Shown here: piece after piece, positions 15,028-24,159 of the stretch
Numbering within the stretch: the first letter of the stretch is position 1
Layout: every line of letters begins with the position of its first letter
Origin: JAKFDK01 sp036676195
GTDB lineage: Bacteria > Bacillota > Sulfobacillia > Symbiobacteriales > ZC4RG38
NCBI GenBank assembly: GCA_036676195.1
Contig: JAKFDK010000024.1
Span: forward strand, 1 to 64,000
Reading direction: 5' to 3'
Length of the DNA: 64,000 nt
The notes under the pieces: model-generated
Database searches by the model: none
The model's input: the letters and a program-made list of their open reading frames with translations, nothing else
What the model was told of the DNA's origin: nothing
Made by a program: the position numbers and the translations under genes

Positions 15028-16662
15028 CTAGTGCTTGAAGTGACGAATGCCGGTGAAGACCATGGCCAGGCCGACCTGGTCGGCCATCTTGATGGAGTCC
15101 TCGTCCCGCACCGATCCGCCGGGCTGGGCGATGGCGGAGAGGCCGGCTTCAGCGGCGGCGTCGACCACGTCCGGGAAGGGGAAGAAGGCGTCCGAAGCGA
15201 GCACGCTGCCGGTGAGCAGGTCGGCGCCCAGCAGGTCCTGGGCATGGCGGAGGGCATGCCGGGCGGCATCGATGCGATTCATCTGGCCGGCACCCACGCC
15301 CAGGGTCTGGCCGTCTTTGGCCACCACGATGGCGTTGGACTTGACGTGTTTGCACACCTTCCAGGCAAACTCCAGGTCGGCCAGCAGGGCGGCGTCGACC
15401 GGCTTGTCCGTAACGACCTTCCAGTTGGCGGCAACTTCAGCCGGGGCATCCCAGTCCTGCAGCAGGTAGCCACCATGCACCCGCTTGACATCGAAACCGG
15501 CCGGTCCGGGCCGGCCCAGGTCCCCGACCTCCAGCAGGCGGACGTCCTTGGACTTCTTGCGCATCAGGTCCAGGGCGTCGGGCTCAAAGGCGGGGGCGAT
15601 GATGATCTCCAGAAACACCTTGTGCTCCCGGATCGCCTCGGCGGTGGCCAGGTCCAGGGGCCGGTTCAGGGCGAGGATGCCGCCGAAAATAGAGACCGGG
15701 TCGGAGGCATAGGCCTTACGGTAAGCCTCGGCCAGGGTGCCGGCCACAGCCACGCCGCAGGGGTTGGTGTGCTTGACCGCCACCGCCGCCGGCTGGTCGA
15801 ACTCTTTGACCAGTTCCAGGGCGGCGTGGGCGTCATTGATGTTATTGAAGCTGAGTTCCTTGCCATGAAGCTGGCGGGCGCCCACCAGGGCGGCCCCGCT
15901 GGGCAGTTCCTCGGCCCGGTAAAAGGCGGCCCGCTGGTGCGGGTTTTCGCCGTAGCGCAGGTCCTGCACCTTGCTCAGTCTTACCGTGATGGTCTCCGGG
16001 AAGGCCGAGGCCGGGGCCGGAGCCGGGGCGCTCCCGACGGCGGCGGGCTGCTCCGCCTGGCCCTGCTGGAACAGTTGCAGGCCACTGGTGGCCATCCAGC
16101 CGCTGATGGCGGTGTCGTACTCCGCCGTATGCCGGAAAGCTTCCAGCATGAGCTCAAACTTGGTCTGACGGCTGATCTCACCGGCCTGCCGGAGCTCGTC
16201 CAGGATCTGGCCATAGCGGGACGGCGATACGACTACCGCCACGTCCTGCCAGTTCTTGGCCGCCCCCCGCACCATGCTCGGCCCGCCGATGTCGATCTTT
16301 TCGATGGCCTCCTGCAGTTCCACGTTGGGGTTGGCCACCGTCTCCCGGAAGGGATACAGGTTCACGACCACCAGGTCGATGGGCGTGATGTCGTGTTCCT
16401 GGAGCTGGCTCATATGTTCGGTGTTGCTGCGCATGGCCAGAATGCCGGCGTGGATGCGCGGCTGCAGGGTCTTGACCCGCCCGTCCAGGATCTCCGGGAA
16501 ACCACCGACCTGGGCCACTTCCAGAACCGGGATGCCGGCTTCCCTGATGGCTTTGTATGTGCCGCCGGTGGAGATGATCTCTACCCCGAGGGCATGCAGG
16601 TTGCGGGCCAAGTCCACAACTCCGGTCTTGTCGTAAACACTGACCAGTGCGCGGCGAATCAT
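15028..16662 (-). CDS. purH: Bifunctional AICAR transformylase/IMP cyclohydrolase
   Basis: This is a 544-residue enzyme performing the last two steps of IMP synthesis. The N-terminal cyclohydrolase domain starts MIRRALVSVYDKTGVVDLAR and contains ISTGGTYKAIREAG. The C-terminal transformylase has KHTNPCG near residue 290. Residues about 205-235 hold an Ala/Pro-rich insertion between the domains. ATG 16662 follows CGGAGGAGG; the longer frame upstream lacks family similarity. It lies 31 bases after the first Nudix gene. Confidence 0.97.
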   Translation of the reverse strand: MIRRALVSVYDKTGVVDLARNLHALGVEIISTGGTYKAIREAGIPVLEVAQVGGFPEILDGRVKTLQPRIHAGILAMRSNTEHMSQLQEHDITPIDLVVVNLYPFRETVANPNVELQEAIEKIDIGGPSMVRGAAKNWQDVAVVVSPSRYGQILDELRQAGEISRQTKFELMLEAFRHTAEYDTAISGWMATSGLQLFQQGQAEQPAAVGSAPAPAPASAFPETITVRLSKVQDLRYGENPHQRAAFYRAEELPSGAALVGARQLHGKELSFNNINDAHAALELVKEFDQPAAVAVKHTNPCGVAVAGTLAEAYRKAYASDPVSIFGGILALNRPLDLATAEAIREHKVFLEIIIAPAFEPDALDLMRKKSKDVRLLEVGDLGRPGPAGFDVKRVHGGYLLQDWDAPAEVAANWKVVTDKPVDAALLADLEFAWKVCKHVKSNAIVVAKDGQTLGVGAGQMNRIDAARHALRHAQDLLGADLLTGSVLASDAFFPFPDVVDAAAEAGLSAIAQPGGSVRDEDSIKMADQVGLAMVFTGIRHFKH

Positions 16663-16693
16663 AAACGACCTCCTCCGTTCTTCGTGGGCCTGC

Positions 16694-17158
16694 TCACTCA
16701 CCGGCAGCCATATTTTCAGGCTTGAGCCCGCCATCCCGTTTCAGGTGGTAGGTCCGGTGCCCGCCGCGCAGATACTCCAGCAGCGGGTCCCGGTAGGTGG
16801 TCCAGGTCATGTAGCGCCCCACTTCGGCTGTTGGTACCCAGCGGGCCTCCAGGGCGTGTTCGTCTCCGTGCGGCTGGCGGAGTTCCCCGCCGATCACCGT
16901 ACACGGGTAAACGTGGTAAATAAACTGCAGCCCCAGTTCCTGATTAAAGGCGTCGATCACATAAGCAAGGTCACCGGCCCTGACCCGGTAGCCGGTTTCT
17001 TCCTCGACCTCGCGCACACAGGCGTCCTGCATGGCTTCGCCGGGCTCTACCCGCCCGCCGGGCAACGACCAGATCAGGCCGATCTGCCAGTTATTGCGCA
17101 CCAGCAGGAGCCGGCCGTCGGCCTGAACGATGCCGGACGCCATCAGAAAGCGCTGCAC
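16694..17158 (-). CDS. Nudix hydrolase A
   Basis: This is a 154-residue single-domain Nudix protein. The Nudix box is complete: GGRVEPGEAMQDACV followed by REVEEETG, with the catalytic Glu residues in place. GTG start. The substrate cannot be read from the sequence. Its position inside the purine operon, 24 bases after a second Nudix gene and just before purH, suggests removal of damaged or surplus nucleotide or phosphoribosyl diphosphates. It ends in a charged tail after YHLKRDGG, a motif echoed by the end of Nudix B (YHLFR). Confidence 0.88.
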   Translation of the reverse strand: MQRFLMASGIVQADGRLLLVRNNWQIGLIWSLPGGRVEPGEAMQDACVREVEEETGYRVRAGDLAYVIDAFNQELGLQFIYHVYPCTVIGGELRQPHGDEHALEARWVPTAEVGRYMTWTTYRDPLLEYLRGGHRTYHLKRDGGLKPENMAAGE

Positions 17159-17182
17159 GCTGCTAACCCCCCGCCGCCCGGA

Positions 17183-17635
17183 CTAGCGAAATAAGTGGTA
17201 CCGGGGCCGGCGTTCCTGCAGCCAGGTCAGGAGCGGCTCCTGCCAGGGCCGGAAGGTCAGCAGGCTCGGCAGTTCCCGGGTTGTGACCCAGCGCACGGCG
17301 GTAACGTCCACATCGGTGGGCTGCACCGCCGCCGTTCCCCCGACCGGGCGGGCCAGGAAGTAGTGTTGCAGGTACCACTCCTGCCGCGTCGGCACGTAAA
17401 ATTCCGAGATGAAGGCCAGTTCCACCGGCTCCACCGCCAGGCCGGTTTCTTCCCGGATTTCCCGCTTCAGGGTCTCGACCAGCGTCTCGCCTTCCTCGCT
17501 GGACCCCTTGGGGAGACTCCAGTGGCCCCCGCCCCCGGGACGCCGGTTGTACACCAGTAGGATCTGATCCTGTTCATAGATTACGGCGCCCACCGCCAGC
17601 CAGCGGGCATTGTGCGGTTGGGGAGGTGCTGCCAC
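17183..17635 (-). CDS. Nudix hydrolase B
   Basis: This is a 150-residue Nudix protein with an intact box (GSSEEGETLVETLK followed by REIREETG). The preceding NRRPGGGGHWSLPKG is similar to diadenosine polyphosphate and 8-oxo-dGTP hydrolases. It lies 14 bases after purN and 24 before Nudix A. The two Nudix proteins differ throughout except for the box and the final YHL motif, so a duplication, if any, is old. Substrate unknown. Confidence 0.88.
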   Translation of the reverse strand: MAAPPQPHNARWLAVGAVIYEQDQILLVYNRRPGGGGHWSLPKGSSEEGETLVETLKREIREETGLAVEPVELAFISEFYVPTRQEWYLQHYFLARPVGGTAAVQPTDVDVTAVRWVTTRELPSLLTFRPWQEPLLTWLQERRPRYHLFR

Positions 17636-17649
17636 CGAGAATCACCACC

Positions 17650-18258
17650 CTACCCGAGTATCGTGATCCGGCGCCCGTCGACACGCAGGCGATCGGCTGC
17701 CATGAGTTGCACCGCCTGCGGATAGAGCGCGTGTTCTTGCTTCAGGATACGCGCCGACAGGCTCTCTGCGGTATCATCATCGTGTACCGGCACGGCTGCC
17801 TGCAAAATGATCGGGCCGGTGTCGGTCCCGGCGTCGACCAGGTGCACGGTGCAGCCGGCCAGTTTCACCCCGTAATCCAGGGCCTGCTGCTGGGCGTGCA
17901 TCCCGGGGAAGGCCGGTAGCAGGGCCGGATGCATGTTGAGAATTCGCCCCGGGAAGGCTTGGAGCATGGCGCCCCTGAGGATGCGCATGTAACCGGCCAG
18001 GCAGACGAAATCGACGTTGTACTCCTGCAGCCTGGCCGCCACCGCCGCCTCGTGTTCGGCCCGCTTGGGGTATTCGGCCCGGTCGGTGCAGACGGCCGGC
18101 ACCCCGAATTCCCGAGCCCGGGCGAGGCCGGGCGCCTGTGGGTTGTCGGAGATCACCACCGCGCAACTGGCACTGGTTACAGTGCCATTCTGCATGGCCG
18201 TGAGGATGGCCTCCATATTGCTGCCGCGGCCACTGATCAGGATGCCGATGCGCTTCAT
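17650..18258 (-). CDS. purN: GAR formyltransferase (folate-dependent)
   Basis: This is a 202-residue enzyme transferring a formyl group from 10-formyl-THF to GAR. N-terminal MKRIGILISGRGSNMEAIL is the phosphate-binding segment. HPALLPAFPGMHAQQQALDYG carries the catalytic His, and the Asp lies in VDAGTDTGPII. Start overlaps the purM stop by four bases (ATGA). Confidence 0.97.
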   Translation of the reverse strand: MKRIGILISGRGSNMEAILTAMQNGTVTSASCAVVISDNPQAPGLARAREFGVPAVCTDRAEYPKRAEHEAAVAARLQEYNVDFVCLAGYMRILRGAMLQAFPGRILNMHPALLPAFPGMHAQQQALDYGVKLAGCTVHLVDAGTDTGPIILQAAVPVHDDDTAESLSARILKQEHALYPQAVQLMAADRLRVDGRRITILG

Positions 18259-19289
18259 CGTACCACCCTCACGCCGCTGCCTTCGGTCACCTTGCCCACC
18301 ATAAACGCCTGCTCACCCTGTGCCTGCAACATGGCCACCGCCTCGGCGGCCCGTTCGGCCGGCACCACGCAGACCATGCCCAGCCCAAGGTTAAACGTTT
18401 TTTCCATTTCGGCATCGGCGATGCGGCCCCGCTCCTGAATCAGCCGGAAAACGGGCGGTACCGGCCAGGAACCGTAATGGAGTTCAGCGCCCAGGCCCGC
18501 CGGCAGCACCCTGGGCACATTCTTGCCAAAGGAACCGCCGGTGATATGAGCCGCCGCGCCCCAGTCTACCTGCTCCCTTAGCGCCAGCAGGCTGCGGCAG
18601 TAAATACGGGTCGGCTCCAGCAATTCCTCGGCCACCGTCCGCCCGCCCAGTTCGGGCGGGCGTTCATTGAGGTCTTCCAGCACCCGGCGGGCCAGGGTGT
18701 ACCCGTTGGAGTGCACACCGCTGCTGGCCAGACCGATGATGGCATCACCGGGGCGGACGGCGGAGCCGTCCACCACCCGGCCCCGGTTCACCACGCCCAC
18801 AGCGAAGCCAGCCAGTTCATATTCGCCCACCGGGTAAAACTCCGGCAGTTCGGCCGTTTCACCGCCGATCAGGGCGCAGCCGGCACGGCGGCACCCTTCG
18901 GCAATCCCGGCCACGATCTGCTCCAGCAGTTCCTCTTCGACCTTACCAATGCCGATGTAGTCAAGGAAGAACAGCGGCTCGGCCCCCTGGCAGACCAGGT
19001 CGTCCACGTTCATGGCCACCAGGTCGATGCCAACGGTATCGTGCTTGCCCAGTTGAAAGGCGATGCGCAGCTTGGACCCCACCCCGTCGGCGCTGGAGAC
19101 CAGCACCGGCTGCGGGTATTTGGCCACGTCCAGGCCGAAGAGGCCGCCGAAGGCACCGGTGTCGGACAGGACCTCCGGGCGGTAAGTGGCTCGGGCCAGA
19201 GCCGAAAACCCCTGGATCGCCCGGGCCTTTTTCTTGATATCCACGCCGACCTTTTCGTAGGTCAGGCCGTCTCCAGGCTGTACTGACAC
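18255..19289 (-). CDS. purM: AIR synthetase
   Basis: This is a 344-residue enzyme that cyclises FGAM to AIR with ATP. It opens SVQPGDGLTYEKVGVDI and has VSSADGVGSKLRIAFQLG and DLVCQGAEPLFFLDYIGIG near residues 65-115, all family hallmarks. GTG start two bases after the purF stop. Four-base overlap with purN. Confidence 0.97.
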   Translation of the reverse strand: MSVQPGDGLTYEKVGVDIKKKARAIQGFSALARATYRPEVLSDTGAFGGLFGLDVAKYPQPVLVSSADGVGSKLRIAFQLGKHDTVGIDLVAMNVDDLVCQGAEPLFFLDYIGIGKVEEELLEQIVAGIAEGCRRAGCALIGGETAELPEFYPVGEYELAGFAVGVVNRGRVVDGSAVRPGDAIIGLASSGVHSNGYTLARRVLEDLNERPPELGGRTVAEELLEPTRIYCRSLLALREQVDWGAAAHITGGSFGKNVPRVLPAGLGAELHYGSWPVPPVFRLIQERGRIADAEMEKTFNLGLGMVCVVPAERAAEAVAMLQAQGEQAFMVGKVTEGSGVRVVR

Positions 19290-19291
19290 GG

Positions 19292-20794
19292 CTACGACCC
19301 GCCCTTCTCAAACGCAAACTTGCCGGCGCCCTCGGGAATGGGTTCCGGGTAATCGCCGGTGAAGCAGGCATGGCAGAAATCCCCGGTGGCCACGCCGGTG
19401 CCAATGGCCTTGACCATGCCTTCGAGCGACAGGTAGTACAGGCTGTCGGCGCCGACCAGGTCCCGGATTTGCTCCATGCTGCGCCCCACCGCTACCAACT
19501 GGGCGGTGTCGCCGGTGTCAATGCCATAGTGGCAGCCGAACCGGTACGGCGGCGAGGAGATGCGCATGTGCACCTCGCGGGCGCCCGCCTCGCGCAGCAG
19601 GTTCACCAGGTGCCGGGAGGTCGTGCCGCGCACAACGGAATCGTCGACCAGCACCACCCGTTTGCCTTCCAGCACTTTTTTCAGGGCATTCAGCTTCAGG
19701 CGTACGCCCCGGCGGCGACCTTCCTGGTCCGGGCTGATAAAGGTACGGCCAATGTAGCGGTTCTTGATCAGGCCCATTTCATAGGGAATGCCGCTTTCCT
19801 CGGCGTAGCCGGTGGCGGCGGAAATGGAACTGTCAGGCACACCGATGACCACATCGGCCGCCACCGGCGCCTCCCGGGCCAGTTGCCGACCCATTTCCTT
19901 GCGGCTGGCATGGACGTTGCGGCCCTGGAGGTCCGTATCCGGACGGGAAAAATAAATGTATTCGAAGACGCACAGACGCGGCTGCTGCGGGGCCTGGCTG
20001 GGCACCGCCTGTGTGCTGCGCACCGTGTCGCCGGAAATCACGACCATTTCACCGGGCGCCACATCCCGGACGTAGTCAGCACCCACTGTGTCGAAGGCGC
20101 ATGATTCGGAAGCCAGCACCCAGGAGCCGTTCAGCTTGCCCAGGGACAGCGGGCGGATGCCGTGGGGGTCCCGGACGCCGATCAGCTTGTCTTCCGTCAG
20201 GAACAGCAGGGCGTAGGCACCGCGCACCTCGCCCAGCATATGGACAATGGCCTCTTCCAGCCCGGCCTTGCGGTGGCGGGCAATGAGGTGAGCCATGACT
20301 TCGGTATCTACCGTGGTGGTAAAAATGGCGCCTTCCTGCTCCAGGCGCTCCCGCAGTTCGTGGGCGTTGACCAGGTTGCCGTTATGCGCAATGGCCAGTG
20401 AGCCCCGGCGGGACTGGACCAGCAGCGGCTGGGCGTTGCCCAGCACGCTGGAGCCGGTGGTGCTGTAACGGACATGGCCAATGGCCGAGCGACCCTTGAG
20501 ATCGCCGATGACCGCTTCATCGAACACTTCGGAAACCAGGCCCATGTTGCGGTGGGAGTACATCTCCTGGCCGTCAGTGGCGATAATGCCGGCACTTTCC
20601 TGACCCCGATGCTGCAGGGCATACAGGCCCAGGTAGGTGAGGTGGGCAGCACTGGTATTGTTGTAAATCCCGAACACACCGCACTCGTCCACGGGCCCTT
20701 TCCTGTAGGACGGGGCAAAGTGCGCCAGGGCCAGCGGGAGGGTCGGGTCCTGGGCCGGCTCTACTCGGTTTCGGCCGCGGCCCGCTCCATCCAT
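19292..20794 (-). CDS. purF: Amidophosphoribosyltransferase
   Basis: This is a 500-residue enzyme of the first committed step, making phosphoribosylamine from PRPP and glutamine. The Ntn-hydrolase Cys is residue 38 (DECGVFGIY), so a 37-residue propeptide must be removed, longer than the 11 residues in Bacillus. The PRPP loop is VVLVDDSVVRGTTSRHLV. Cys residues in FEYIYF-region, FGCHYG and DFCHAC match the 4Fe-4S ligands of the Bacillus-type enzyme. ATG 20794 follows GGAGG and overlaps the purL end by 34 bases. A longer frame to 20905 lies within purL. Confidence 0.96.
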   Translation of the reverse strand: MDGAGRGRNRVEPAQDPTLPLALAHFAPSYRKGPVDECGVFGIYNNTSAAHLTYLGLYALQHRGQESAGIIATDGQEMYSHRNMGLVSEVFDEAVIGDLKGRSAIGHVRYSTTGSSVLGNAQPLLVQSRRGSLAIAHNGNLVNAHELRERLEQEGAIFTTTVDTEVMAHLIARHRKAGLEEAIVHMLGEVRGAYALLFLTEDKLIGVRDPHGIRPLSLGKLNGSWVLASESCAFDTVGADYVRDVAPGEMVVISGDTVRSTQAVPSQAPQQPRLCVFEYIYFSRPDTDLQGRNVHASRKEMGRQLAREAPVAADVVIGVPDSSISAATGYAEESGIPYEMGLIKNRYIGRTFISPDQEGRRRGVRLKLNALKKVLEGKRVVLVDDSVVRGTTSRHLVNLLREAGAREVHMRISSPPYRFGCHYGIDTGDTAQLVAVGRSMEQIRDLVGADSLYYLSLEGMVKAIGTGVATGDFCHACFTGDYPEPIPEGAGKFAFEKGGS

Positions 20795-23043
20795 CGCAGC
20801 AGCCCCTCCTTCCACTCGTGCTCGACTTCGGATAGTGCTACATCGATTATATCGGCCCGGCGGAACACGCCCTCGTGCACACCGGGGGCCAGGGCGGCAA
20901 AGCACAGACGTCCGTCGCCGGTCACGTCGCCCAACAGCCGGTGCGGCACGCCGTGTTCAATGCACAGGGAACGTACACGCATGACCTCGTCCCGGTGGGC
21001 CGTGACCAGGATGCGCGACTGGGATTCGCCAAACAGGGCCGCGTCGACGCGGGTGCCTTCGGGCACAAACAGGTTCACCTGCGCCCCCCGGGCCTCCGGT
21101 CCATTAGCCGCCAGGGCCATCTCGGCCACCGCCACGGCCAGGCCGCCGTCGGCCACATCGTGGGCGGCGGTGACGGCGCCCGCGGCGATCAGCCTGACCA
21201 CGCAGGTCTGCAGCTTCTTTTCCAGGTCGAGGTCCAGTTCCGGGCAGTCGCCCGCCACGGCCCCGTGAATGGTCTTCAGATATTCGCTGCCACCCAGCTC
21301 ATGCTTGTCGACGGCGCCGAGCAGGATGATGACATCGCCGCCGTTCTTGAAGCCCATGGTCATGCCTTTGGCTACATCTTCGATCACACCGACCATGCCA
21401 ATGGTCGGCGTGGGGTAGATCGGTTCGCCGTTGCTTTCGTTGTACAGGCTGACGTTGCCGCCGGTCACCGGGGTGTTCAGGGCCAGGCAGGCCTCGGCCA
21501 TGCCCTCAACGGCTTCGTCGAACTGCCAGTAAATCTCCGGCTTTTCCGGGTTGCCGAAGTTCATGTTGTTGGTGATGGCCATCGGCGTGGCCCCGGTTAC
21601 GGCCACGTTACGGGCGGCCTCGGCTACGGCAATGGCAGTGCCCCGGCGCGGGTTCAGGTAGCAGTAGCGGCCATTGCAGTCGGTCTTCAGCGCCACGCCG
21701 CGGTTGGTGCCGGGCAGGCGCAACAGGGCGGCGTCGGACCCGGGCAGAATGACGGTGCCGATCAGCACCTGGTGGTCGTATTGCTGATAAATCCATTCCC
21801 GGCTGCACAGGTTGGGGCTGCCTATCAGCTTGAGCAGCGTGGCGCCCGGGTCGGCCGGTTCGGGATACTGGGCCAGATCCAGCTTGTGCACTTCAGCCAG
21901 GTAGGCCGGCTCACGCTTTTCCGGCGTGTAGGCCGGGGCACCGCCGGCCAGCGAGGCGGCAGGCATCTCACCCACGACCCGGTCGCCTTCGAGGATGCGT
22001 ACCAGGCCGTCGTCGGTGACGCAGCCGATTACAGCGCTCTGCAGGCCCCACTTGCGGAAGATCGCCTCGACCTTATGTTCCTTGCCCTTTTCCACGCAGA
22101 CCACCATGCGCTCCTGGGATTCAGAGATCAGGACCTCCCAGGACTGCATGCCTTCCTCACGGCGGGGCACCTTGAGGGCATCGATCTCGATGCCGGACTC
22201 GCCCTTGTACGCCATCTCGCAGGCGGCTGAGGTGAGACCGGCAGCGCCGCAGTCCTGAATGCCCACGACCGCATCGCTCTCGTACAGTTCGAGGCACGCT
22301 TCCAGCAGCAGCTTCTCCAGGAAGGGGTCACCCACCTGGACGCTGGGACGCTTTTCTTCAGAACCCTCGTTCAGTTCTTCGGAAGCAAAGCTGGCGCCGC
22401 CGATGCCGTCGCGGCCGGTGCGGGCGCCTACGACCATGAGCGTATTGCCGACGCCCTGGGCGACACCCTTGCGGATGCCGTCGTGCGGGACCAGGCCGGC
22501 ACACATGGCGTTCACCAGGCAGTTGCCGCGGTAGGAGTCTTCGAAGTAAACCTCGCCGCCCACTGTGGGGATGCCCATGCAGTTGCCATAGTGACCGATG
22601 CCGCTGACCACCCCGCCCAGCAGATGGCGCTGCTTGGCGCTGTCGGACGGCAGGCCGAAGCGCAGGGAGTCCAAAATGGCGACTGGCCGGGCGCCCATGC
22701 TGAAGACATCACGCAGGATGCCCCCGACGCCGGTGGCCGCGCCCTGGAACGGCTCGATAAAGCTGGGGTGGTTGTGCGATTCGATCTTGAAGGCCAGGCC
22801 GAGGCCATCGCCAATGTCGATGACACCGGCGCCCTCGCCGGGCCCCTGAATGACGAAATCGGCCGTGACCGGCAGCTTTTTCAGGCTGGTACGGGAATGC
22901 TTGTAAGCGCAGTGTTCGGACCAGAGCACCCCGTACATGCGCAGTTCGACCAGGTTGGGCTCACGGCCGCCCAGGTGCTCACAAATCAGTTGGTATTCGT
23001 TTTCCTTCAGGCCAACCAGTTTCCACGGCTGCTGCTCAGACAC
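20761..23043 (-). CDS. purL: FGAM synthase, large (PurL) subunit
   Basis: This is a 760-residue small-type PurL that works with PurS and PurQ to convert FGAR to FGAM. Hallmarks include LWSEHCAYKHSR with the catalytic His near residue 47, GDGLGLAFKIESHNHPS, and DCGAAGLTSAACEMA. It overlaps purQ by eight bases and purF by 34, so the trio is translationally coupled. Confidence 0.97.
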   Translation of the reverse strand: MSEQQPWKLVGLKENEYQLICEHLGGREPNLVELRMYGVLWSEHCAYKHSRTSLKKLPVTADFVIQGPGEGAGVIDIGDGLGLAFKIESHNHPSFIEPFQGAATGVGGILRDVFSMGARPVAILDSLRFGLPSDSAKQRHLLGGVVSGIGHYGNCMGIPTVGGEVYFEDSYRGNCLVNAMCAGLVPHDGIRKGVAQGVGNTLMVVGARTGRDGIGGASFASEELNEGSEEKRPSVQVGDPFLEKLLLEACLELYESDAVVGIQDCGAAGLTSAACEMAYKGESGIEIDALKVPRREEGMQSWEVLISESQERMVVCVEKGKEHKVEAIFRKWGLQSAVIGCVTDDGLVRILEGDRVVGEMPAASLAGGAPAYTPEKREPAYLAEVHKLDLAQYPEPADPGATLLKLIGSPNLCSREWIYQQYDHQVLIGTVILPGSDAALLRLPGTNRGVALKTDCNGRYCYLNPRRGTAIAVAEAARNVAVTGATPMAITNNMNFGNPEKPEIYWQFDEAVEGMAEACLALNTPVTGGNVSLYNESNGEPIYPTPTIGMVGVIEDVAKGMTMGFKNGGDVIILLGAVDKHELGGSEYLKTIHGAVAGDCPELDLDLEKKLQTCVVRLIAAGAVTAAHDVADGGLAVAVAEMALAANGPEARGAQVNLFVPEGTRVDAALFGESQSRILVTAHRDEVMRVRSLCIEHGVPHRLLGDVTGDGRLCFAALAPGVHEGVFRRADIIDVALSEVEHEWKEGLLRWMERAAAETE

Positions 23044-23755
23044 GGACGGGCCTCCCCTCGGTCAGGAAGCGGACCATGGATTCGAACACGAACCGGCCGT
23101 CTTCCGAGCCCAGGATGTTCCAGCAGGCCCGTTCCGGGTGCGGCATCAGCGCCGCCACATTTCCGGCCCGGTTGCACACGCCGGCAATATGGCCGACAGA
23201 GCCGTTCAGGTTGGCCTCCGGCAGCACCTCGCCCGCCGGGGTGCAATAGCGGAACAGAACCTGCCGGTTCGCTTCCAGTTCCTGACGGCCAGCTTCGTCG
23301 ATAAAGTAGTTGCCTTCGCCATGGGCCACCGGCATGCGCAGCACCTGACCGGTCTGGCAGGCGCCGGTGAAGGGGCTGTCGGCATGTTCCACCCGCAGAT
23401 AGGCCTGCGAGCAGCGGAATTTCAGCGCGGCGTTGCGCTGCAGGGCACCGGGCAGCAGCCCGGCCTCGGTCAGGATCTGAAAGCCGTTGCAGATGCCCAG
23501 CACCAGCTTGCCTTTGGCCGCGTGCTCGGCTACCCCTTCCATGGCCGGGCTGAACCGGGCCAGGGCACCGGCTCGCAGGTAGTCTCCGTAGCTGAAGCCG
23601 CCGGGGACGAGAATGCAGTCGAATTTGCTGACGTCGCGGTCCTGGTGCCAGACAAAGTCCGCCGGCTGATTCACGACCTCGCGGATCGCCCGCAGGGTAT
23701 CCATGTCGCAGTTAGAGCCAGGGAAGACGATGACGCCGAAGCGTACCTCGGCCAC
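23036..23755 (-). CDS. purQ: FGAM synthase, glutaminase (PurQ) subunit
   Basis: This is a 239-residue class I glutamine amidotransferase. It has VIVFPGSNCD at the start, the nucleophile in LVLGICNGFQIL (Cys near residue 93) and HPERACW with the catalytic His near the end. It supplies ammonia to PurL. GTG start two bases after purS. Confidence 0.97.
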   Translation of the reverse strand: MAEVRFGVIVFPGSNCDMDTLRAIREVVNQPADFVWHQDRDVSKFDCILVPGGFSYGDYLRAGALARFSPAMEGVAEHAAKGKLVLGICNGFQILTEAGLLPGALQRNAALKFRCSQAYLRVEHADSPFTGACQTGQVLRMPVAHGEGNYFIDEAGRQELEANRQVLFRYCTPAGEVLPEANLNGSVGHIAGVCNRAGNVAALMPHPERACWNILGSEDGRFVFESMVRFLTEGRPVRV

Positions 23756-23757
23756 GT

Positions 23758-24111
23758 CTACACCCCCCCGGGGCGGACCGGCGACGGCGCTCCCGGCGCC
23801 GCACCGGCAATGCCGGTGCCACCGGCCACGGTGGGGGCCTGGGTGACGCCCGGGCCACCCTGGGCCTGCTCCAGGTGGATGCTGAAGCTTTCCAACACCG
23901 GATTGGCCAGCACCCGCCTGGCCACCTGTTCCACTTCGGCGGCGGCGGCCTCGGCCGAGTCGGCCTCCAGCCAGAGCTCAACCAGCTTGCCTACCCGCAC
24001 ATCACCCACGCCGGCATGACCCAGCGAAGCCAGGGCGCCCTGCACAGCCGCACCCTGCGGATCCAATACGCCCTTTTTCAGTGTGACCTTTACTTCGGCC
24101 CTGAACCGCAT
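23758..24111 (-). CDS. purS: FGAM synthase, PurS subunit with C-terminal extension
   Basis: This is a 117-residue protein. Residues 1-82 are a normal PurS (FRAEVKVTLKKGVLDPQG start). PurS is usually about 80 residues, and here a 35-residue Gly/Ala/Pro/Val-rich tail follows (from AQGGPGVTQAP). PurS bridges PurL and PurQ. ATG 24111 is preferred to the in-frame GTG at 24123, which would sit on the GGAG ribosome site. Confidence 0.93.
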   Translation of the reverse strand: MRFRAEVKVTLKKGVLDPQGAAVQGALASLGHAGVGDVRVGKLVELWLEADSAEAAAAEVEQVARRVLANPVLESFSIHLEQAQGGPGVTQAPTVAGGTGIAGAAPGAPSPVRPGGV

Positions 24112-24159
24112 TGGCAATAGCACTCCTTTACTTACCCGCGCAGCCTGTCAGCGGGCACC

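Noticed and set aside
13177..16725. A 1182-codon open frame on the plus strand
   Set aside because: It lies exactly opposite purH, purD and part of the MFS gene, has no domain, and arises from GC-rich codon bias.
20875..22230. A 451-codon open frame on the plus strand
   Set aside because: Antisense to purL, which is complete and of normal length.
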